In this document: positions 53,934 through 64,000 of the stretch, piece after piece
Layout: every line of letters starts with the position of its first letter
Position numbering within the stretch: the first letter of the stretch is position 1
NCBI RefSeq assembly: GCF_001442535.1
Contig: NZ_CP013141.1
Span: 2,472,839 to 2,536,838, forward strand
Length of the DNA stretch: 64,000 nucleotides
DNA from: Lysobacter antibioticus
Lineage (GTDB): Bacteria > Pseudomonadota > Gammaproteobacteria > Xanthomonadales > Xanthomonadaceae
Reading direction: 5' to 3'
Notes under the pieces: generated by a model
Told to the model about the DNA's origin: nothing
Database searches by the model: none
Seen by the model: only the letters and a program-made list of their open reading frames with translations
Made by a program: the position numbers and the translations under genes

Positions 53934-54822
53934 TCAGGCGCAGGATCTCGTTCGAGCGCCGGTTGACGGTGTCGAGGATCAGCCCGGTCGCGAGCAGGAT
54001 GAAGGCGGTCAGGGCCAGGGCCGCGGCGAGCACCGCGGTCGAGGGATGGGTGACTTCGCCGCTGAGGGTGTATTCGTGGACGACGAAGGCGCCGAAGCCC
54101 AGGCTCGCCAAACCCGCGATCAAGGCGGCGACGCCGAAGAACAGCAGCGGCCGCAGATCCTTGAACAAAAAACCGATCGTGCGCAGCACGCGGAAACCGT
54201 CGCGGAAGGTGTTGAGCTTGGACTCGCTGCCTTCCGGGCGCACGCCGTAGGGCACGGTGCGTTCGCTGAGTACGAAGGCGTGGGCCATCGCGAACACGGT
54301 CATCTCGGTCTCGATTTCGAAACCGCTCGACAGCACCGGCATCGATTTGACGAAGCGGCGCGAGAAGGCGCGGTAGCCCGACAGCACATCGCGCACCGGC
54401 TGCCCGAATAGGCGGCCGATGCTCCAGCGCACCAGGCGATTGCCGAAGCCATGAAAGCGCCGGAACGAACCGCTGTCGTGGCTTTCCAGCCGCGTGCCGA
54501 CCACCATGTCGGCGCGTCCCTCGACGATGTCCTCGATCAGCATCGCGGCGTGATCGGCCGGGTAGGTGTCGTCGCCGTCGACCATCACATAGACGTCGGC
54601 CTCGACCTCGCGGAACATCGCACGCACCACGTTGCCCTTGCCCTTGGCCGGCACGCGGTGCACCCGGGCGCCGGCGGCGCGCGCGATCGCCGCGGTGTCG
54701 TCGGTGCTGGCGTTGTCGAACACCCAGACCTCGGCGTCGGGCAGGACGCGGCGGAAGTCGGCGACCACCTTGGCCACCGTCCGGGCTTCGTTGTAGCAGG
54801 GGATGAGTACTGCGCTGCGCAA
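53899..54822 (-). CDS. Family 2 glycosyltransferase (DPM1/polyprenyl-phosphate sugar synthase type)
   Basis: A GT2 enzyme of about 307 aa with a cytoplasmic GT-A domain ([67 protein letters not shown]). Two C-terminal membrane helices follow ([20 protein letters not shown] and [20 protein letters not shown]). It probably transfers a sugar from a nucleotide to polyprenyl phosphate. A TTG at 54822 preceded by GGGAG gives the family N-terminus ([12 protein letters not shown]); the frame is open to 54927, but those residues look non-coding. It is divergent from the gtrA-like gene and convergent with the GT-C-like gene. Confidence 0.88.
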   Translation of the reverse strand: MRSAVLIPCYNEARTVAKVVADFRRVLPDAEVWVFDNASTDDTAAIARAAGARVHRVPAKGKGNVVRAMFREVEADVYVMVDGDDTYPADHAAMLIEDIVEGRADMVVGTRLESHDSGSFRRFHGFGNRLVRWSIGRLFGQPVRDVLSGYRAFSRRFVKSMPVLSSGFEIETEMTVFAMAHAFVLSERTVPYGVRPEGSESKLNTFRDGFRVLRTIGFLFKDLRPLLFFGVAALIAGLASLGFGAFVVHEYTLSGEVTHPSTAVLAAALALTAFILLATGLILDTVNRRSNEILRLITDQVVRYRSE

Positions 54823-54953
54823 ACCGCCGCTCCCGTCGTGCCGGCTGGTGATGGGCGCGATGGTACAGGGTCGCTTGGCTAGAATGCGCGCATGACCGCC
54901 GCCCCGCCCGCCCCTGCAAGCCCCCACCCGGCCCTCACCGCCGAGGCTGGCGC

Positions 54954-55337
54954 ATGAGTCTCACCCGCCAGAGCCGCAATTACCTCATGTTCGGGGTATT
55001 TCAGTACTTCATCGACTGGGGCGTCATGGTCGGGCTGAGCCATATGGGCATGCCGGTGGAGGCCGCGAACCTGGCCGGCCGCATCAGCGGCGCCTTGCTC
55101 GGCTTCTGGCTCAACGGGCGTTTTACCTTCGCCAGCGAAGACACCCGGGTCGGTCGACGCCAGTTCGGGCGTTTCGTGGCGATGTGGATCGCCACCACCA
55201 TCGCCAGCACCTGGGCGATCAGTACCGTCGATGCCTACGCTGGCCTCAAATGGACCTGGCTCGCCAAACCGGTGATCGAAGTGATCCTGGGAGGCATCGG
55301 CTTCCTCGCTTCGCGCCATTGGGTGTATCGACGCTGA
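54954..55337 (+). CDS. GtrA family membrane protein
   Basis: A 127-aa protein with four predicted helices, of the GtrA/DPMS-like family thought to flip polyprenyl-phosphate-linked sugars across the inner membrane. Segments: NYLMFGVFQYFIDWGVMVGL, ANLAGRISGALLGFWLNGRF, GRFVAMWIATTIASTWAIST, PVIEVILGGIGFLASRHWVY. It is divergent from the GT2 gene, consistent with a shared glycan-modification pathway. Confidence 0.9.
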   Translation: MSLTRQSRNYLMFGVFQYFIDWGVMVGLSHMGMPVEAANLAGRISGALLGFWLNGRFTFASEDTRVGRRQFGRFVAMWIATTIASTWAISTVDAYAGLKWTWLAKPVIEVILGGIGFLASRHWVYRR

Positions 55338-55417
55338 GAGGCCGACGCTGAGAGGCCGGCGCTGAGTTCGCAACGGCGCCGCGATAACCGGGGCGCACCC
55401 GCCTCTCTCCTGCCCTC

Positions 55418-55441
55418 ACCCCCGCCTTCGCGGGGGCGACG
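55418..55441. repeat. Dispersed hairpin repeat (CCCCCGCCTTCGCGGGGG)
   Basis: A compact palindrome with TTCG loop between gtrA-like and atpC. Close to the element at 22194-22210 and of a type common between genes in high-GC proteobacteria. Confidence 0.65.
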
Positions 55442-55481
55442 GCATGAAAGCACCCGTGCACATGGCCGCCACTCGATCCCG

Positions 55482-55518
55482 AAACGAAAAACGCCGGCGC
55501 AAGGCCGGCGTTTTCGTT
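55482..55518 (-). terminator. Rho-independent terminator of the atp operon
   Basis: Stem AACGAAAACGCCGGC / GCCGGCGTTTTTCGTT on the minus strand with a 5-base loop, about 37 bp after the atpC stop. It ends the atp transcript. Confidence 0.88.
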
Positions 55519-55554
55519 GCAGCGATGACCTGCTGCGGCGTTGCGAAGCAAGAC

Positions 55555-55980
55555 TCAGTGCTTGATGTTCTTGCGCAGACGCTCCAGCGCCTGCAGCTGC
55601 GCCATCGCCTCGGCGAGCTTGGACTGCGCTTCGGCGACATCCATCTGCGGGCCGCGGTTGGCGAGCATGCGCTCGGCTTCTTCCTTGGCGGCGCGGACGG
55701 CAGCCTCGTCGATGTCCTGGGCGCGGATCGCGGTGTCGGCCAGCACGGTCACGACCTGCGGCTGCACTTCCAGGATGCCGCCGGAGACGACGAAATCCAG
55801 CTGTTCGCCGCTCGGCAGGGTCACCACGACCTTGCCGGGCTTCAGGCGCGTGATCAGCGGCGCGTGGCGCGGTGCGATGCCGAGTTCGCCGATCTCGCCG
55901 GTGGCGACGAGCAGCGTCGCCTCGCCGTGGAAGATTTCTTCCTCGGCGCTGACGATGTCGCAACGGAACGTAGTGGCCAT
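55555..55980 (-). CDS. atpC: ATP synthase F1 epsilon subunit
   Basis: A 141-aa subunit of the central stalk. N-terminal beta-sandwich ([60 protein letters not shown]) and C-terminal helical pair ([39 protein letters not shown]) that regulates ATP hydrolysis. Last gene of the operon. Confidence 0.97.
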   Translation of the reverse strand: MATTFRCDIVSAEEEIFHGEATLLVATGEIGELGIAPRHAPLITRLKPGKVVVTLPSGEQLDFVVSGGILEVQPQVVTVLADTAIRAQDIDEAAVRAAKEEAERMLANRGPQMDVAEAQSKLAEAMAQLQALERLRKNIKH

Positions 55981-56007
55981 ATCTTTCTCGCTTTGCTCGT
56001 TCGACGG

Positions 56008-56100
56008 GGATCGGGAATGGGAAATGGGGAATCGTCTAAAGCCGAAGCAACGGCCGACGTTCCGCTCTTACGAATCCCGAATCCCGACTCCCAATTCCCG
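56008..56100. repeat. Long hairpin of GGGAATC-like units between atpD and atpC
   Basis: Arm 1 at about 56008-56036 (GGGATCGGGAATGGG, GGGGAATCG) pairs imperfectly with arm 2 at 56071-56100 (CGAATCCCGAATCCCGACTC, CCAATTCCCG). Each arm is a run of about four 7-bp units. It would form a long hairpin in the atp mRNA. The ladder repeats at two further junctions in this operon. Confidence 0.8.
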
Positions 56101-56117
56101 AGACGCCGTCAGGCGTC

Positions 56118-58479
<2,362 letters not shown>

Positions 58480-58495
58480 TGCTCGCTCCGCTCGT

Positions 58496-58582
58496 GGGAT
58501 TGGGTATTCGGGATTCGGGATTCGCTGAAACTGGGATCGGGATCGGCTGCGCCGAATCCCGAATCCCTAATCGCGAATCCCG
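58496..58582. repeat. Long hairpin of GGGATTC-like units between atpA and atpG
   Basis: Arm 1 at 58496-58524 (GGGATTGGGTATTCGGGATT, CGGGATTCG) and arm 2 at 58553-58582 (CGAATCCCGAATCCCTAATC, GCGAATCCC) are made of 7-bp units and pair imperfectly. Same design as the elements at 56008 and 60194. Confidence 0.8.
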
Positions 58583-58589
58583 GCCTTAC

Positions 58590-60140
<1,551 letters not shown>

Positions 60141-60193
60141 TGTCGTTTCCTTGGTCCTGCATCGCGATGGGGCGACGCGCGGGTGCTTTCTTT

Positions 60194-60274
60194 ATTCGGG
60201 AATCGGGAGTCGGGAATCGGGAGTCGGAAGAGCGAGCTTCGAACGATTCCCTGTTCCCTGTTCTCTAATCCCGG
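60194..60274. repeat. Long hairpin of GGGAATC-like units between atpH and atpA
   Basis: Arm 1 at 60194-60226 (ATTCGGGAATCGGGAGTCGG, GAATCGGGAGTCGG) and arm 2 at about 60245-60274 (GATTCCCTGTTCCCTGTTCT, CTAATCCCGG) are imperfectly complementary ladders of 7-bp units. Confidence 0.8.
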
Positions 60275-60276
60275 CG

Positions 60277-60804
60277 TTAACCGGCCAGCGCCGTCTGCAG
60301 GCGCGCGAGCTTGCCCTTGAGCGAGCCATCGATCACCACGTCGCCGGCATCGATCACCGCGCCGCCGATCAGCGACGCGTCGACGGCCGTCTCGACTTCG
60401 ACCTTGCGGCCGAAGCGCTTCACCAGCGCGGCCGTGATCGATTCGAGTTCGGCCGCGGGCAGATCGCTGGCGGAGGTGACCTTGGCCTTGACCACGCGAT
60501 CGGCTTCGGCGCGCAGTTCCTCGAACTGACCGGAGATCTCCGGCAGCAGCGCCAGACGGCGGTTGTCGGCCAGCAGCGCGAGAAAGCGCTGGAAGGCTTC
60601 GTCCGCGCCGTCGATCGCGACCAGGCCGACGGCGTCGGCCAGGGTCAGCTGCGGATGACCGAGCAGCCCCTGCACCTGCGGATCGCCGGCGACGCGCGCC
60701 GCGAAGGCGAGCGCCTGGGACCATTCGGCGGAGCGGCCGGCGTCGTTCGCGGCCGCGAAAGCGGCGCGGGCGTACGGACGTGCGAGGGTAAGGTTCTGGC
60801 TCAT
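60277..60804 (-). CDS. atpH: ATP synthase F1 delta subunit
   Basis: Peripheral stalk subunit OSCP/delta, 175 aa. N-terminal helical domain TLARPYARAAFAAANDAGRS, FLALLADNRRLALLPEISGQ, and C-terminal GRKVEVETAVDASLIGGAVI with DVVIDGSLKGKLARLQTALA, all characteristic. It starts 17 bp after atpF. Confidence 0.97.
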   Translation of the reverse strand: MSQNLTLARPYARAAFAAANDAGRSAEWSQALAFAARVAGDPQVQGLLGHPQLTLADAVGLVAIDGADEAFQRFLALLADNRRLALLPEISGQFEELRAEADRVVKAKVTSASDLPAAELESITAALVKRFGRKVEVETAVDASLIGGAVIDAGDVVIDGSLKGKLARLQTALAG

Positions 60805-60821
60805 CGCGTTGGGCTATCCGA

Positions 60822-61292
60822 TCAGATTTCTGCGGCCAGCTCGTCGAGCAGCGCCTTGTGGGCGTTTGCGTCGATTTCGCGCTTGAGCAGCTTTTCGGCG
60901 CCGGTCACGGCCAGCGTGGACACCTGCTTACGCAGATCCTCGCGAGCGCGATCGGTGGCCGCGGCGATTTCGGCGTCGGCCAGCGCTTTCAGGCGCGTGC
61001 CTTCGACGACGGCGTCGGTCTTGGCCTGGTCGATGATCTGATTGGCGCGCTGATGCGCCTGATCGATGATCTCGTTGGCCTTGGTACGGGCTTCACGCAG
61101 CGCCGCGTCGACGCTTTCCTGCGCCTGCGCAAGGTCTTTCTGGCTGCGTTCGGCAGCCGCAAGACCTTCGGCGATTTTCTTCTGGCGCTCTTCGATCGCT
61201 GCGTTCAGCGGCGGCCAAATGAACTTCATCGTGAACCATACGAGGATCGCGAAGGAGAGCATCTGACCGAAGAAAGTCATGTTGGGATTCAT
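60822..61292 (-). CDS. atpF: ATP synthase F0 subunit b
   Basis: Peripheral stalk membrane anchor, 156 aa, the same length as E. coli b. One N-terminal helix ([20 protein letters not shown] with [20 protein letters not shown]) and a long charged coiled coil to the end ([20 protein letters not shown]). Confidence 0.98.
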   Translation of the reverse strand: MNPNMTFFGQMLSFAILVWFTMKFIWPPLNAAIEERQKKIAEGLAAAERSQKDLAQAQESVDAALREARTKANEIIDQAHQRANQIIDQAKTDAVVEGTRLKALADAEIAAATDRAREDLRKQVSTLAVTGAEKLLKREIDANAHKALLDELAAEI

Positions 61293-61317
61293 GACGGGTC
61301 CTCGACGTTGCTTACGT

Positions 61318-61370
61318 TGGGCCGGCTAGCGCCGGCCCGGGTTGCCGAATCGTGCCCCGGTCGGGGCACG
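61318..61370. other. Two hairpins between atpE and atpF
   Basis: GGGCCGGC-TAGC-GCCGGCCC (61319-61338) and CGTGCCCCG-GT-CGGGGCACG (61351-61370) in the 89-bp spacer. They may slow decay of the upstream atpE part of the mRNA or damp read-through, helping to give the high c-subunit level needed. Confidence 0.55.
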
Positions 61371-61381
61371 GTTCTGCCTGA

Positions 61382-62955
<1,574 letters not shown>

Positions 62956-63006
62956 GCGGGACTCGTCGGTATGGGGTTGGCGCAAAGCGCCCGGTAGAGC
63001 CGCAAA

Positions 63007-63035
63007 AGTATAGAACGCGGGCGCAGTTGCGGCAA
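63007..63035 (-). promoter_or_regulatory. Sigma70 promoter of the atp operon
   Basis: On the minus strand TTGCCG (63035-63030), a 17-bp spacer and TATACT (63012-63007). The -35 box matches consensus at four of six and the -10 box at five of six positions. Transcription would start near 63000, about 45 bp before atpI. Confidence 0.75.
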
Positions 63036-63247
63036 CCGGCGTCGGTCATGCCCGTGCATGGCGCCCGGCAGTACACGGTCTCTATCGCGGCGAGGTGGGG
63101 CTTCATGGCCGCGACTATGGCCCGCACTGCGCAGCCGTTGAATTACCCGGCAGGTAAAGCGCGCGCCGCGGGCGGCCGCATCGATAGCTGGGATCTATCG
63201 TATCGAGCATAAAGGTCGATTTGATTTCCGAAGGCAAAGGCGTATTG

Positions 63248-63266
63248 TTGAGAACAATTCTCATTT
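63248..63266. promoter_or_regulatory. Fur box candidate upstream of the DUF2061 gene
   Basis: TTGAGAACAATTCTCATTT: a perfect 6-3-6 palindrome (TGAGAA-CAA-TTCTCA) matching the Fur-box type TGAGAATnATTCTCA. It lies 12 bp before the DUF2061 ATG, so iron-bound Fur would block transcription or initiation. Confidence 0.65.
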
Positions 63267-63277
63267 AGACCATCCCC

Positions 63278-63484
63278 ATGAGCAAGACCCTCAGCTTTGC
63301 CTGCGTGCATTTCTCGGTCGCGTTCCTCGTCGGCTACCTGATGACCGGCAGCGTCTGGGTCGGCGGCGCGCTGGCCCTGGTCGAACCGGCCTGCAATACG
63401 GTGGCCTTCCACTTTCACGAGAAGATCTGGAAGCGGATCGAACGCCGCCGCGCCGCGGCCTCGCCGGGCGCACTGGCGACTTGA
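63278..63484 (+). CDS. DUF2061 family small membrane protein
   Basis: A 68-aa predicted inner-membrane protein of the DUF2061 family with two hydrophobic stretches (FACVHFSVAFLVGYLMTGSV and GGALALVEPACNTVAFHFHE), ending in a basic tail (KIWKRIERRRAAA). His and Cys residues near the membrane surface (HFHEK) could bind metal; that is inference. A Fur-type palindrome just upstream suggests induction by iron limitation, and a strong terminator follows. The function is unknown. Confidence 0.88.
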   Translation: MSKTLSFACVHFSVAFLVGYLMTGSVWVGGALALVEPACNTVAFHFHEKIWKRIERRRAAASPGALAT

Positions 63485-63594
63485 TCGAAATCTTTGACGA
63501 AGTTCGGAACCTTTCGCGCAAGCACCGGTCAGTATCTGTGAACGCCCGCCGCCTCTCTCTCCTCGTCAATGGCAAAGCAGCGGCGGGCTCCCCC

Positions 63595-63632
63595 GAAGCC
63601 CCGGCATGACCCGCCGGGGCTTCGCCTTTTTT
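63595..63632 (+). terminator. Rho-independent terminator after the DUF2061 gene
   Basis: Stem GAAGCCCCGGC / GCCGGGGCTTC with a 7-base loop, followed by GCC and a T6 run. Confidence 0.88.
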
Positions 63633-63780
63633 GCGGCAGCGATCACCGTTTGCGGCATTGCGACTTTGCCGCAACGGTCGACCCGGCTTTTTTTCACCGT
63701 CACTCCACTTATTGCGCGGCATTCATGTACGCGCCAGTACATCAAACCGTACTGCGCTTCCCCCGCAACGGAGTGATCCT

Positions 63781-64000
63781 GTGAACCCGAAACTTTTGCC
63801 ACTGACGCTCGCGTTGGCCGCGACGAGCGCTCTGTTCGCGCGATCCGCGCATGCCGAAGACGATCGCTTCACCGTACGCTTGGGCGCCATGTCGGTCGAA
63901 GGCAGCGGCGAACTCAGTGCCGGCACCACCTACCGCGGCGAACCCTACCGATTCAGCCAGGACTTCGATTTCGGCAGCCGCGAAACCGTGCCGCGCATCG
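63781..64000 (+). CDS. Probable outer-membrane beta-barrel protein (partial, runs off right edge)
   Basis: A GTG start followed by a Sec signal peptide (MNPKLLPLTLALAATSALFA, cleavage after SAHA) and then EDDRFTVRLGAMSVEGSGEL and FSQDFDFGSRETVPRI. The mature part looks like alternating beta-strands of an outer-membrane barrel. Only 73 residues are visible, so the family is uncertain. Confidence 0.65.
   Translation, partial: MNPKLLPLTLALAATSALFARSAHAEDDRFTVRLGAMSVEGSGELSAGTTYRGEPYRFSQDFDFGSRETVPRI

Overview
The window is high-GC DNA, densely packed with genes, from a gammaproteobacterium of the family Xanthomonadaceae, most likely Lysobacter or a close relative. The evidence is a secreted serine protease that follows Lysobacter alpha-lytic protease almost residue for residue in its key segments, Xanthomonad-type gene blocks (DUF6776-bactofilin-DUF6776-erpA; bfd/bfr), many GTG/TTG starts, and the complete atp operon with glmU and glmS nearby. 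The genus is inferred, not shown.

Layout. 1-4376 (minus): a cell-surface signalling unit of ECF sigma factor, FecR-like anti-sigma regulator and a TonB-dependent receptor with an STN domain, cut by the left edge. 4901-15422: housekeeping genes (ampE-like, nudC, erpA, two DUF6776 proteins around a bactofilin, DUF4126, bfr, bfd, rppH, tRNA-Met, queD, phasin, bioD, free methionine sulfoxide reductase, TfoX-C protein). 15510-17743: an adenosylcobalamin riboswitch followed by btuB.

17869-32186 (minus) is the least explained part of the window. Seven consecutive genes, about 14 kb, encode six related proteins (227 to 1043 aa) and one of 321 aa. I do not recognise them. They have no visible signal peptide or membrane segment. 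They share an N-terminal module with a 'YYxP' type motif and C-terminal beta-rich repeats marked by conserved W and Y positions. One carries an OmpA-like domain and long Gly/Thr/Pro and Pro-Gln repeats. A secreted alpha-lytic-type protease gene lies just upstream, separated by a strong terminator.

34437-37255: a haem-oxygenase-like diiron (HDO) domain fused to a VOC domain, convergent with a class III aminotransferase. 37502-39334: glmS. 39489-49359: a MacAB-like export operon (adaptor, a 75-aa unknown protein, ATPase, two permeases), a secreted DUF885 peptidase, and an NtrC-like regulator with an NtrY-like kinase that probably control it. 49866-50735: an Endo H-type GH18 glycosidase. 50880-55337: glmU, a multi-spanning membrane protein, a GT2 glycosyltransferase and a GtrA protein. 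55555-62955 (minus): atpI-B-E-F-H-A-G-D-C, with a recognisable sigma70 promoter and three unusual long hairpins made of GGGAATC-like units between genes. 63278 to the end: a DUF2061 protein behind a good Fur-box candidate and the start of an outer-membrane-type protein.

GlmS and GlmU supply UDP-GlcNAc for the wall. Bfr, Bfd, the Fur-type sites and ErpA form an iron-handling theme. Starts were chosen from ribosome-binding sites, overlaps and family length, and doubtful ones are flagged.
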